NCBI RefSeq assembly: GCF_036250695.1
Contig: NZ_CP109427.1
Coordinates: forward strand, 1,984,001 to 2,048,000
Reading direction: 5' to 3'
Length of the DNA stretch: 64,000 nt
Origin: Streptomyces sp. NBC_01497
Lineage (GTDB): Bacteria; Actinomycetota; Actinomycetes; Streptomycetales; Streptomycetaceae
Each line of letters begins with the position of its first letter. Position 1 is the first letter of the stretch. The notes below the pieces were generated by a model, which saw only the letters and a list, made by a program, of their open reading frames with translations, was not told the DNA's origin and did not search any database. This document shows, one piece after another, positions 8,964 through 17,583 of the stretch. Position numbers and translations under genes: made by a program.

Positions 8964-9896
8964 TCAGTCAAGACGGCCGCTCGCCAGCCACAGGCTCACC
9001 TCGTGCGGGCGGCCGCGCTGGAACATCAGCGGGATCCGGCGTCCCCGTGCGGAGATCTCGCGGGCGAGGGTCGTGACCTCGGAACGCCAGCCACGCTCCG
9101 CCAGCCACGCGGCGGGCGGCCGTCCGGGACCCGCCTGGAAGAAGCTCAGCACGTAGTCGGCGACCGCCTCCTCCACCGCACCCCGCGCACCCGTGTCCTG
9201 AAGGCGCGGGGCGCTCTCGTAGTACTCGAGCGCGATGCGGCTGCCGGGACCGCTCAGGCGCGTCAGCCGGTCGAGCAGCGCGTCGCAGGCGTCCGGTGCG
9301 ACGTACATGAACAGGCCCTCCACCAGCCACATGGTGGGCAGCCCCGGGACGAACCCGGCCCGTGTCAGGGCCTGATGCCAGGGCCCGCGCAGATCCGCGG
9401 GGACGGCTTCGCGCCGGACCGTCGAGGTGAGGTCCGTACCGGCCAGCACGCGCTCCTTGAAGCGGAGCACCGGCTCGGTGTCGACCTCGAACAGCGTGGT
9501 GTCGTCGGGCAGCCCGAGACGGTAGGCCCGGGCGTCGAACCCCGCGGCCAGGATCACCACCTGGCGGACCCCCGCGTCCGCCGCCGCGGTGACCACCTCG
9601 TCGTAGTACCGCGTGCGCACGCCGAGGAAGGTGGACAGCATGTACCACATCTCGGACAGTTCACCCGCGCCCTCGTCGGGGCCGGTGGGCAGTGCCGCCC
9701 CACCGTCCGCGTGGTTCGCGTGACCGACCGCCTTCACCAGGGCGGTGGCGAGCGGATCGTCGAACAGCGCGTCCGCACGGCCTGATTCGACGGCCCGCAT
9801 GTGGGCCGTCATCAGGCCGGTCCAACTCACGCCCGCCGGCAGCTCCGCGGCGCCGCCGTCCTCGGGCCCGTCCGCGCGCACGGGTTCCTGCCGCAT
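8964..9896 (-). CDS. Class I SAM-dependent methyltransferase (TIGR00027/LCM-like family)
   Basis: 310 residues, start ATG 9896 with AGGAGA upstream. ILAAGFDARAYRL is the family's SAM-binding motif and LFEVDTEPVLRFKERVL the following acidic strand that holds the SAM ribose. The WLVEGLFMYV block is the hallmark of the leucine-carboxyl-methyltransferase-like TIGR00027 group, numerous in Streptomyces and mycobacteria and often linked to secondary metabolism. No natural-product cluster surrounds it. Substrate unknown. Confidence 0.88.
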   Translation of the reverse strand: MRQEPVRADGPEDGGAAELPAGVSWTGLMTAHMRAVESGRADALFDDPLATALVKAVGHANHADGGAALPTGPDEGAGELSEMWYMLSTFLGVRTRYYDEVVTAAADAGVRQVVILAAGFDARAYRLGLPDDTTLFEVDTEPVLRFKERVLAGTDLTSTVRREAVPADLRGPWHQALTRAGFVPGLPTMWLVEGLFMYVAPDACDALLDRLTRLSGPGSRIALEYYESAPRLQDTGARGAVEEAVADYVLSFFQAGPGRPPAAWLAERGWRSEVTTLAREISARGRRIPLMFQRGRPHEVSLWLASGRLD

Positions 9897-10020
9897 GACC
9901 GTCTCCTGTCCCTCTGTGGCGCTCCGTGGTCCCGCCACCTGTTGAAGACACGGAAGGCCCTGGGCAAACGTTCGACGTCGCGCGCGGCGACGTGGGTCTC
10001 CGGGGGACGCCGAACGCCGA

Positions 10021-10051
10021 AGAGGGTGCCGGCCTGTGGCCGGCACCCTCT
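10021..10051 (-). terminator. Terminator of nrdJ
   Basis: A 14-bp perfect stem (AGAGGGTGCCGGCC with its complement) and a 3-nt TGT loop, about 70 bp past the nrdJ stop and ahead of the methyltransferase start region. Strong stem, no U-tract. Confidence 0.75.
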
Positions 10052-10119
10052 CCCCTCAACGGATCAGTGTCCTTTGCACCCGGTGCTCACGGGGTGCGGG
10101 GGACGCGTCCTCGCCCAGG

Positions 10120-13026
10120 TCAGCTGCAACCGCTCGTCGAACCGCAGCCCTCGCAGATGTAGCACGAGCCCGCCCGCTGCATCTTCGTGCCGCAGGAGAA
10201 GCAGAGCGGCGCGTCCGCGCTGATGCCCAGCTGCATCTCGACCAGTTCCGCGGAGGTGTGGGCCTCCTGCGGCGCCGGGGCGGCGGCAGCCGCCGGAGCC
10301 GGAGCCGGGGTGGCGACGGCCTTGAGGGCCGTCTCCGTCCGCGGCGGCGCCGACTGGGCCAGCAGCTCCACGTCGAGCTCGTCCTCGTCGGAAGGCTCGT
10401 ACGAGCCGGTGTCGAGGTGGCGCTGACGCTCCTCGGCCGAGTGGATGCCGAGCGCCGAACGGGTCTCGAAGGGCAGGAAGTCCAGCGCCAGACGGCGGAA
10501 GATGTAGTCAACGATGGACTGCGCCATCCGCACGTCGGGGTCGTCCGTCATGCCGGCCGGCTCGAAGCGCATGTTGGTGAACTTCGAGACGTACGTCTCC
10601 AGCGGCACGCCGTACTGGAGGCCGACGGAGACCGCGATCGAGAAGGCGTCCATCATGCCGGCCAGGGTCGAGCCCTGCTTCGACATCTTGAGGAAGACCT
10701 CGCCGAGGCCGTCGTCCGGGTACGAGTTCGCCGTCATGTAGCCCTCGGCGCCGCCGACGGTGAAGGACGTCGTCAGTCCGGGACGTCCCTTCGGCAGGCG
10801 CTTGCGGACCGGGCGGTACTCGATGACCTTCTCGACCGCTCCGCGGAGGGTCTCCTCGGTCTTCGCCGTGACGGCCTTCTTCTCGTCGTCCTTCTTCTTG
10901 GCGGAGAGAGGCTGGCCGACCTTGCAGTTGTCGCGGTAGATCGCGAGGGCCTTGATGCCCATCTTCCACGCCTCGAAGTAGATCTCCTCGACCTCTTCGA
11001 CGGTGGCGGACTCGGGCATGTTGACCGTCTTCGACAGCGCGCCGGAGATCCACGGCTGGATGGCCGCCATCATGCGGACGTGGCCCATCGCGGAGATGGA
11101 GCGCTCGCCCATGGCGCAGTCGAAGACCTCGTAGTGCTCGGGGCGCAGGCCCGGGGCGTCGATCACATTGCCGTGCTCGGCGATGTAGGCGACGACCGCC
11201 TCGATCTGCTCCTCCTGGTAGCCGAGGCGGCGCAGCGCCTGCGGCACCGTGCCGTTGACGATCTGCATCGAGCCGCCGCCGACGAGCTTCTTGAACTTGA
11301 CCAGCGCGAGGTCCGGTTCGAGGCCCGTGGTGTCGCAGGACATCGCGAGACCGATGGTGCCGGTGGGGGCGATGACGGAGGCCTGCGCGTTGCGGAAGCC
11401 GTTCTTCTCGCCGAGGCGCTGCACGTCCTGCCAGGCTTCCGTCGCGGCGGCCCAGATCGGCGTGTCGAGGTCGTCGACGCGGACGGCCTTGGCGTTCTCG
11501 TCGGCGTGCTGCTTCATGACCCGCTGGTGCGCGGAGGCGTTGCGGGCGTAGCCGTCGTACTGGCCGACGATGGCGGCCAGTTCGGCGGAGCGCCGGTAGG
11601 CGGTGCCCGTCATGAGCGAGCTCACGGCGCCGGCGAGGGCGCGGCCGCCGTCGGAGTCGTACGCGTGGCCCGTCGCCATCAGCATGGCGCCGAGGTTGGC
11701 GTAGCCGATGCCCAGCTGGCGGAAGGCGCGGGTGTTCTCGCCGATCTTCTGCGTGGGGAAGTCCGCGAAGCAGATCGAGATGTCCATCGCGGTGATGACC
11801 AGCTCGACGACCTTGGCGAAGCGCTCGACCTCGAAGGACTGGTTGCCCTTGCCGTCGTCCTTGAGGAACTTCATGAGGTTCAGCGAGGCGAGGTTGCAGG
11901 ACGTGTTGTCCAGGTGCATGTACTCGCTGCACGGGTTCGAGCCGTTGATCCGGCCGGACTCGGGGCAGGTGTGCCAGTGGTTGATCGTGTCGTCGTACTG
12001 GATGCCGGGGTCGGCGCAGGCCCAGGCGGCCTCCGCCATCTTCCGGAACAGCGACTTCGCGTCGACCTCTTCGATGACCTCGCCGGTCATGCGCGCCTTG
12101 AGGCCGAACTTCCCGCCGGCCTCCACCGCCTTCATGAACTCGTCGTTGACCCGGACGGAGTTGTTCGCGTTCTGGTACTGGACGGACGCGATGTCGTCGC
12201 CGCCCAGGTCCATGTCGAAGCCCGCGTCACGCAGGGCGCGGATCTTCTCCTCCTCGGTGACCTTGGTCTTGATGAAGTCCTCGATGTCGGGGTGGTCGAC
12301 GTCCAGGATGACCATCTTCGCCGCGCGCCGGGTGGCGCCGCCGGACTTGATGGTGCCCGCGGAGGCGTCGGCACCGCGCATGAAGGAGACCGGACCCGAG
12401 GCGTTGCCGCCCGAGGACAGGAGTTCCTTGGAGGAGCGGATGCGGGAGAGGTTCAGGCCGGCGCCCGAGCCGCCCTTGAAGATCATCCCCTCTTCCTTGT
12501 ACCAGTCGAGGATCGAGTCCATGGAGTCGTCCACGGACAGGATGAAGCAGGCGGAGACCTGCTGCGGCTGAGGCGTGCCGACGTTGAACCAGACCGGCGA
12601 GTTGAAGCTGAAGATCTGGTGCAGCAGCGCGTACGCGAGCTCGTGCTCGAAGATCTCCGCGTCCGCCGGGGAGGCGAAGTAGTGGAAGTCCTCGCCGGCC
12701 TTGCGGTACGTCTTCACGATCCGGTCGATGAGCTGCTTGAGACCGGTCTCACGCTGCGGGGTGCCGAGGGCGCCGCGGAAGTACTTGCTGGTGACGATGT
12801 TGACCGCGTTCAGCGACCAGAAGTCGGGGTACTCGACGCCGCGCTGCTCGAAGTTCACCGACCCGTCGCGCCAGTTGGTCATGACGACGTCGCGCCGCTC
12901 CCAGGCCACCTCGTCGTACGGGTGCACGCCGGGCGTGGTGTGGACGCGCTCGACCCGGAGTCCCTTGCCGGCCTTGGGCCCCTTTGACCGGGAACTCCGC
13001 GCCTGGCCACTCGTCGTCTCTGTCAT
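10120..13026 (-). CDS. nrdJ: Vitamin B12-dependent ribonucleoside-diphosphate reductase (class II)
   Basis: 968 residues. It reduces ribonucleotides to deoxyribonucleotides using adenosylcobalamin to make the thiyl radical, so it needs no oxygen. Visible landmarks are the NSPVWFNVG substrate-binding stretch, NPCSEYMHLDNTSCNLASLNL with active-site cysteines, the ASVIAPTGTIGLAMSCDT segment and a C-terminal Cys cluster (CFSCGTKMQRAGSCYICEGC) that is probably a zinc or redox tail. ATG 13026 has GGGAGG upstream. It follows nrdR by 147 bp on the same strand; in S. coelicolor nrdRJ are co-transcribed and repressed by NrdR, and the NrdR boxes seen upstream of nrdR fit this. Confidence 0.97.
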   Translation of the reverse strand: MTETTSGQARSSRSKGPKAGKGLRVERVHTTPGVHPYDEVAWERRDVVMTNWRDGSVNFEQRGVEYPDFWSLNAVNIVTSKYFRGALGTPQRETGLKQLIDRIVKTYRKAGEDFHYFASPADAEIFEHELAYALLHQIFSFNSPVWFNVGTPQPQQVSACFILSVDDSMDSILDWYKEEGMIFKGGSGAGLNLSRIRSSKELLSSGGNASGPVSFMRGADASAGTIKSGGATRRAAKMVILDVDHPDIEDFIKTKVTEEEKIRALRDAGFDMDLGGDDIASVQYQNANNSVRVNDEFMKAVEAGGKFGLKARMTGEVIEEVDAKSLFRKMAEAAWACADPGIQYDDTINHWHTCPESGRINGSNPCSEYMHLDNTSCNLASLNLMKFLKDDGKGNQSFEVERFAKVVELVITAMDISICFADFPTQKIGENTRAFRQLGIGYANLGAMLMATGHAYDSDGGRALAGAVSSLMTGTAYRRSAELAAIVGQYDGYARNASAHQRVMKQHADENAKAVRVDDLDTPIWAAATEAWQDVQRLGEKNGFRNAQASVIAPTGTIGLAMSCDTTGLEPDLALVKFKKLVGGGSMQIVNGTVPQALRRLGYQEEQIEAVVAYIAEHGNVIDAPGLRPEHYEVFDCAMGERSISAMGHVRMMAAIQPWISGALSKTVNMPESATVEEVEEIYFEAWKMGIKALAIYRDNCKVGQPLSAKKKDDEKKAVTAKTEETLRGAVEKVIEYRPVRKRLPKGRPGLTTSFTVGGAEGYMTANSYPDDGLGEVFLKMSKQGSTLAGMMDAFSIAVSVGLQYGVPLETYVSKFTNMRFEPAGMTDDPDVRMAQSIVDYIFRRLALDFLPFETRSALGIHSAEERQRHLDTGSYEPSDEDELDVELLAQSAPPRTETALKAVATPAPAPAAAAAPAPQEAHTSAELVEMQLGISADAPLCFSCGTKMQRAGSCYICEGCGSTSGCS

Positions 13027-13102
13027 GCCGCCTCCCATATACGTACAAAAACACTCGCAAGCGCCGTGCTGTTCCACGGTCGCAGGCATATGCGTGACAC
13101 CT

Positions 13103-13124
13103 CGGGCGCGATGCTCCGCGCCCG
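13103..13124. other. Hairpin in the nrdR-nrdJ gap
   Basis: CGGGCGCG pairs with CGCGCCCG over a 6-nt loop, between the nrdR stop and the nrdJ ribosome-binding site. It could be a partial terminator or an mRNA processing/stability element that sets the nrdR:nrdJ ratio; this is inference from position. Confidence 0.4.
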
Positions 13125-13173
13125 GGGCGAGTCTGGTGACCGCCGGGGTCCGCCGGGCCGTGGCCCTGCCGGA

Positions 13174-13689
13174 TCAGCCGACGGTGGTGGCGGGCTCGGG
13201 GGTACCGGATCCCCCGCCGCCCGCGCCGTCCTCCTGGTCGGCGGGCGGCCGTTCCCGGAGTTCCCCGATGGCCGCCTCGAAGTCCTCAAGCGAGTCGAAC
13301 GCCCGGTACACGGACGCGAACCGCAGGTAGGCGACGAGGTCGAGCTCCCGCAGCGGTCCGAGTATGGCGAGACCCACGTCGTGAGTGGTCAGCTCGGCAC
13401 TCCCGGTGGCCCGCAACTGCTCCTCGACCCGCTGGCCGAGCTGAGCGAGCGCGTCCTCGGTGACCGGACGCCCCTGGCATGCCTTGCGCACGCCGGTGAT
13501 GACCTTGGTGCGGCTGAAAGGTTCCGTCACGCCGCTCCGCTTGATCACCATCAGTGACGCGGTCTCCACCGTCGTGAACCTGCGGGAACACTCGGGGCAC
13601 TGCCGTCGGCGCCGGATGGCCGTTCCGTCGTCGGTCGTACGGCTGTCGACGACACGACTGTCGGCGTGCCTGCAGAAGGGACAGTGCAT
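13174..13689 (-). CDS. nrdR: Transcriptional repressor NrdR
   Basis: 171 residues. An N-terminal zinc ribbon (C3, C6, C31, C34) in [12 protein letters not shown] and [11 protein letters not shown] is followed by an ATP-cone domain (about residues 46-136; [20 protein letters not shown]). NrdR senses ATP/dATP through the cone and binds paired NrdR boxes to repress ribonucleotide reductase genes. The last 25 residues are a Gly/Pro/Asp-rich tail. It sits upstream of its target nrdJ and divergent from lexA. Confidence 0.97.
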   Translation of the reverse strand: MHCPFCRHADSRVVDSRTTDDGTAIRRRRQCPECSRRFTTVETASLMVIKRSGVTEPFSRTKVITGVRKACQGRPVTEDALAQLGQRVEEQLRATGSAELTTHDVGLAILGPLRELDLVAYLRFASVYRAFDSLEDFEAAIGELRERPPADQEDGAGGGGSGTPEPATTVG

Positions 13690-13766
13690 GGCTTTCGACT
13701 CCTCCCTCACTGCACGGCTGAATAGCTTCACAACGGCCGGTGAGCGACCCCCGAGAAGCTGCTCCC

Positions 13767-13825
13767 AGCATAGCCGCACCACAATCCCTGGGCGACAGCG
13801 ACTACCCAACCACTACATGTAGGGC
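13767..13825 (-). promoter_or_regulatory. nrdRJ promoter with paired NrdR boxes
   Basis: Box 1 CCACTACATGTAGGGC (13810-13825) and box 2 CCACAATCCCTGGGCG (13779-13794) are each imperfect palindromes like the acaCwAtATaTwGtgt consensus. Their starts are 31 bp apart (15-bp linker), the three-turn spacing NrdR needs. On the minus strand a TATGCT -10 (13767-13772) follows, so box 2 covers the spacer/-35 of the promoter, as expected for a repressor. Confidence 0.82.
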
Positions 13826-14239
13826 TTGGGGCGGACTTTACGTTCTCGCGCGTGTCGCGCCTCGCGGGCGCCGGCGGCCGCGCGGCGGTCACAGGTCGGC
13901 CCCGAGATTACGTGACGGGTGCGGCGGGCGGGACGCCGGGTGGCCCCGCCCGGATGCACATCCGCACACATCCCGCACGCCGTGGCGGAAGCCGTCACGA
14001 AACGCGGGAGATCACCGCCCGTCGGAGAGCGCCTCGGGCAGGGACGGTACGGTGAGTCACGCGGAGCGACCCCGCCCGCCCGCGCCCCAACGCAGCGCGC
14101 GCCCCGTCGGCGCACCGGCCGCGCTCCACCGGCGCACCGTCCACGCCGCGCCGGGACAAGCCGGTCCGCTCAGGCGCGCGCACTGCGCGCCCGGTCGCTC
14201 ACGGAGCGTGCGCATACACCCAAGCGCGGGGTCCGCGAC
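13826..14239. other. Intergenic stretch between nrdR and lexA, no gene seen
   Basis: About 410 bases of Arg/Pro/Ala-biased GC-rich sequence separate the nrdR promoter from the lexA promoter. No open frame here has a plausible start, ribosome-binding site and composition together. Confidence 0.45.
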
Positions 14240-14302
14240 TCGAACTTGGGACTTTTTCACTCGAACGTGTGTTTGGCGCAACCTTTCGAAAGCCATTACC
14301 GT
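14240..14302 (+). promoter_or_regulatory. lexA promoter with LexA (SOS) box
   Basis: TCGAACGTGTGTTTGG (14261-14276) fits the actinobacterial LexA consensus TCGAAC-N4-GTTCGA with two mismatches in the right half. It overlaps a -35 TTGGCG (14273-14278) that is 18 bp from a -10 TACCGT (14297-14302), so LexA would repress its own gene. A weaker half-site TCGAACTTGGGACTTT begins at 14240. Confidence 0.82.
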
Positions 14303-14338
14303 TGTGCAGCAGGGAGAACACACCTGAGAGGGGCCGAT

Positions 14339-15130
14339 GTGACCACGACCGCCGACAGCGCCGCCATCACCGCGCAGGACCATTCCGCGCGCCGATTCGA
14401 GCCCGTGCACACCGTGACGGAACCCGTCACCACGGACCAGGAGGGCCTCGCCAAGCCCGCCCGGTCCCTGCCCGGCCGACCTCCCGGAATCCGGGCCGAC
14501 AGCACAGGACTCACGGACCGTCAGCGCCGGGTCATCGAAGTCATCCGCGACTCCGTGCAGCGCAGGGGATACCCGCCCTCGATGCGCGAGATCGGTCAGG
14601 CGGTCGGCCTGTCGAGCACCTCGTCCGTCGCGCACCAGCTGATGGCGTTGGAGCGCAAGGGATTCCTCCGTCGCGACCCGCACCGGCCTCGCGCCTACGA
14701 GGTCCGCGGCTCCGACCAGCCCACCACCCAGCAGACGGACACCACGGGCAAGCCCGCCGCGTCCTACGTCCCCCTCGTCGGCCGGATCGCGGCCGGCGGC
14801 CCGATCCTGGCGGAGGAATCCGTCGAGGACGTGTTCCCCCTCCCCCGCCAGCTGGTGGGTGACGGCGAGCTGTTCGTACTCAAGGTCGTGGGCGACTCGA
14901 TGATCGAGGCCGCGATCTGTGACGGCGACTGGGTGACGGTGCGACGCCAGCCGGTCGCGGAGAACGGCGACATCGTGGCCGCGATGCTGGACGGCGAGGC
15001 CACCGTGAAGCGCTTCCGCCGCGAGGACGGCCATGTGTGGCTGCTGCCGCACAATGCCGCCTACCAGCCGATCCCCGGTGACGAAGCGACCATCCTCGGC
15101 AAGGTCGTGGCGGTCCTGCGCCGCGTCTGA
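14339..15130 (+). CDS. lexA: LexA repressor (SOS regulator)
   Basis: 263 residues from GTG 14339 (GAGAGGGG upstream). Residues 58-123 are the winged HTH ([20 protein letters not shown], then [21 protein letters not shown]). The self-cleavage site is A152-G153 in [11 protein letters not shown]; the peptidase dyad is S187 (VVGDSMIE) and K224 (ATVKRF). RecA-ssDNA filaments trigger cleavage, releasing SOS genes. The 57-residue N-terminal extension before the HTH is typical of Streptomyces LexA. Its own promoter carries a LexA box, and recA in this window has another. Confidence 0.98.
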   Translation: MTTTADSAAITAQDHSARRFEPVHTVTEPVTTDQEGLAKPARSLPGRPPGIRADSTGLTDRQRRVIEVIRDSVQRRGYPPSMREIGQAVGLSSTSSVAHQLMALERKGFLRRDPHRPRAYEVRGSDQPTTQQTDTTGKPAASYVPLVGRIAAGGPILAEESVEDVFPLPRQLVGDGELFVLKVVGDSMIEAAICDGDWVTVRRQPVAENGDIVAAMLDGEATVKRFRREDGHVWLLPHNAAYQPIPGDEATILGKVVAVLRRV

Positions 15131-15307
15131 CGGCGGGCCGCCCACGACCGGCACTCACCGATCACTGGTCCTGCCTCGTCTGCCTCCCTGCTCCTGGCGA
15201 GGCGAGTCGGCTTGCTGCGGCCGCATCCGGCCCGGCACAGGCCGGGCCCGGACCCCCGGTCCCTCTCCCTGGCGTGACCGCCCTCGTGCGGCCGCGTGGC
15301 GTCACTG

Positions 15308-15364
15308 CGTACGGCCCCGAGTCGCCTCCGCGCCCCGAGCACGGCGGCGGCTCGGGGCCGTACG
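15308..15364. terminator. Bidirectional terminator between lexA and the DinG-like gene
   Basis: A 14-bp perfect inverted repeat (CGTACGGCCCCGAG, 15308-15321, with its complement at 15351-15364) with a GC-rich 29-nt loop, between convergent genes ending at 15130 and 15441. Confidence 0.65.
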
Positions 15365-15440
15365 GCGTCCGCCCGCCCATCGGCCGCCCCGGGGCCGGAC
15401 CAGACCGGCCCGTGCGGGCCGGCCCGCGCTCTCCCCCGCT

Positions 15441-17411
15441 CTACTTCCCCTCCGCCTTCGCCGCCGCGTCGATCGCGGAGAGCGACTTGCGCACCTGATG
15501 ACGGTCGGTCGTGTACCAGAAGTCGGGGAGCGAGGACCGGAGGTAGCTGCCGTAGCGGGCCGTGGCCAGCCTCGGGTCCAGGACCGCCACCACGCCCTTG
15601 TCCCCCGTCGCCCGGACCAGACGTCCGGCGCCCTGCGCCATCAGCAGCGCCGCATGGGTGGCCGCCACCGCCATGAAGCCGTTCCCGCCGCCCTCCTCGA
15701 CCGCCTTCTGTCGGGCGCTCATCAGCGGATCGTCGGGGCGAGGGAACGGAATCCTGTCCATCACCACCAGTTGCGAACTCGGCCCCGGCACGTCCACGCC
15801 CTGCCACAGCGACAGCGTGCCGAACAGGCACGTGCGGGGGTCGGCCGCGAAGCCCTTGATCAGTTCGCCGAGCGTCTCCTCGCCCTGGAGCAGGATCGGC
15901 ACGTCCAGCCGGCCGCGCAGTTCCTCGGCCGCGCCCTGGGCCGCCCGCATCGACGAGAACAGCCCCAGGGTGCGCCCGCCGGCCGCCTCCACCAGTTCGG
16001 CCAGCTCGTCCAGCATGTCGGTGCGTGACCCCTCGCGGCCCGGCGTGTTCAGGTGCCGCGCCACGTAGAGAATGCCCTGCTTGGGGTAGTCGAACGGCGA
16101 GCCGACGTCGACGCCCTTCCACTGCGGCACCTCGTCGCCGCCCGTGCCCTCGGGCGAAAGCCCCAGCGACGCGCCCACGCCGTTGAAGTCGCCGCCCAGC
16201 TTCAGCGTGGCCGAGGTCAGCGTCACCGAGCGGTCCCCGAACAGCTTCTCCCGCAGCAGGCCCGACACCGACAGCGGCGCCACGCGCAGCGACGCGCCGA
16301 AGCGGTCGTGCCGCTCGTACCAGACGACGTCCCATTCCGAGCCGTTCGCGATGCGCTCCGCGACACCGTGCACGGACTCGACGGACGCCATGGCCTGCTT
16401 GCGGACGACGTCCTCGTCCTGGACGGACTTGTCGCGGGTGTTGCCGAGCGCCGTGATCACCGTGCGGGCCGCGTCCCGCAGCGCCATCAGCGCGTAGGCC
16501 AGGTCCTCCGGGACCTCCTCCAGGCGGCCGGGCAGTACCAGCTCCATCAGCCGCTCGAAGGTCTCCGCCGCCGTCTGCAGGGAGTCCGCCGCCTTCTCGT
16601 CCACCAGCTTGGCGGCGCGCCGCACCGCGCGGTTGACCTGGCCCGGGGTGAGCTCGCCCGTCGCCACCCCGGTCACCCGCGAGACCAGCTCGTGCGCCTC
16701 GTCGACGATCAGCACCTCGTGCTGCGGCAGGACGGGCGCGCCCTCGATTGCGTCGATGGCGAGCAGGGCGTGATTGGTCACCACCACATCGGCCAGTTTG
16801 GCCCGCTCGCGGGCCAGTTCGGCGAAGCACTCCTGGCCGTACGCGCACTTCGACGCGCCCAGGCACTCCCGCGACGACACCGACACCTGCGCCCACGCGC
16901 GGTCCGAGACGCCCGGGGTCAGACCGTCGCGGTCCCCGGTCTCCGTATCGTCCGCCCAGTCGCGCAGGCGCAGCAGGTCCTGCCCGAGCTTGCTGGTGGG
17001 GGCCGCCGCCTCGAACTGGTCGAACAGCCCGTCCTCCTCGTCCTGCGGCATGCCCTCGTGGAGCCGGTGCAGGCAGAGGTAGTTGCTGCGGCCCTTGAGC
17101 ATGGCGAACTCCGGCCGGCGGCGCAGCAGCGGATGCAGCGCGTCGACCGTGCGCGGCAGGTCGCGCTCCACGAGCTGCCGCTGGAGGGCGAGCGTCGCCG
17201 TCGCCACCACCACCCGCTCACCGTGAGCCAGCGCGGGCACGAGATAGCCGAGCGACTTCCCGGTGCCGGTGCCGGCCTGGACCAGCAGATGGGACGGGGT
17301 GTCGATGGCTTCTGCCACGGCCGCGGCCATGGTGGCCTGGCCTGGCCTCTCCACACCGCCGACGGCGGCGACGGCGGCATTGAGGAGATCGGGGAGTGAT
17401 GGCTTCGTCAT
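15441..17411 (-). CDS. DinG-like ATP-dependent DNA helicase (XPD family, Fe-S)
   Basis: 656 residues. Walker A QAGTGTGKS ends at residue 53 and DEAH is at 237-240 (VLIVDEAHEL). Four cysteines, C113, C183, C189 and C195, have the arrangement of the Fe-S domain of DinG/XPD helicases, which unwind 5'-3' and act on R-loops and other repair substrates. Late motifs LTSATLKLGG, LFGTLSLWQGVDVPG and QGAGRLVR complete the superfamily 2 core. The start at 17411 follows a RecA-NDp-type promoter so closely that the mRNA may be leaderless. In Streptomyces this gene is a constant neighbour of lexA. Confidence 0.93.
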   Translation of the reverse strand: MTKPSLPDLLNAAVAAVGGVERPGQATMAAAVAEAIDTPSHLLVQAGTGTGKSLGYLVPALAHGERVVVATATLALQRQLVERDLPRTVDALHPLLRRRPEFAMLKGRSNYLCLHRLHEGMPQDEEDGLFDQFEAAAPTSKLGQDLLRLRDWADDTETGDRDGLTPGVSDRAWAQVSVSSRECLGASKCAYGQECFAELARERAKLADVVVTNHALLAIDAIEGAPVLPQHEVLIVDEAHELVSRVTGVATGELTPGQVNRAVRRAAKLVDEKAADSLQTAAETFERLMELVLPGRLEEVPEDLAYALMALRDAARTVITALGNTRDKSVQDEDVVRKQAMASVESVHGVAERIANGSEWDVVWYERHDRFGASLRVAPLSVSGLLREKLFGDRSVTLTSATLKLGGDFNGVGASLGLSPEGTGGDEVPQWKGVDVGSPFDYPKQGILYVARHLNTPGREGSRTDMLDELAELVEAAGGRTLGLFSSMRAAQGAAEELRGRLDVPILLQGEETLGELIKGFAADPRTCLFGTLSLWQGVDVPGPSSQLVVMDRIPFPRPDDPLMSARQKAVEEGGGNGFMAVAATHAALLMAQGAGRLVRATGDKGVVAVLDPRLATARYGSYLRSSLPDFWYTTDRHQVRKSLSAIDAAAKAEGK

Positions 17412-17420
17412 AGCGCGACC

Positions 17421-17443
17421 ACCCTACGACCCGCCACTGACAG
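17421..17443 (-). promoter_or_regulatory. RecA-NDp/PafBC-type DNA-damage promoter of the DinG-like gene
   Basis: On the minus strand CTGTCAGTG is followed after exactly 8 nt by TAGGGT, matching the tTGTCRgtg-N8-TAnnnT consensus described for LexA-independent damage-inducible promoters of mycobacteria (now attributed to PafBC). The -10 lies 10 bp before the ATG, so transcription would start within a few bases of the start codon. Confidence 0.75.
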
Positions 17444-17583
17444 CGACCGCCACTCCCGGTCGCCTCACCCGATCCGGGGGCCGGGGCCCCGGGCCGGGGG
17501 CGGCGCCCCGGGCCCGGGCGGGACGCTCCCCGCAGCGGTCGGTCCCGGGCCCCCGGCGGTCGGTGGACGCCACATCCGGGTCC

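Noticed and set aside
13027..13173. B12 riboswitch upstream of nrdJ
   Set aside because: I could not find the B12-box or a plausible cobalamin fold in this 147-bp gap; B12 control in Streptomyces is known for the class I nrd operon, not nrdRJ.
17440..17583. GC-rich self-complementary stretch between siderophore and DinG-like genes as a terminator
   Set aside because: Many overlapping CCCGGG-type pairings are possible and no single clean stem stands out.
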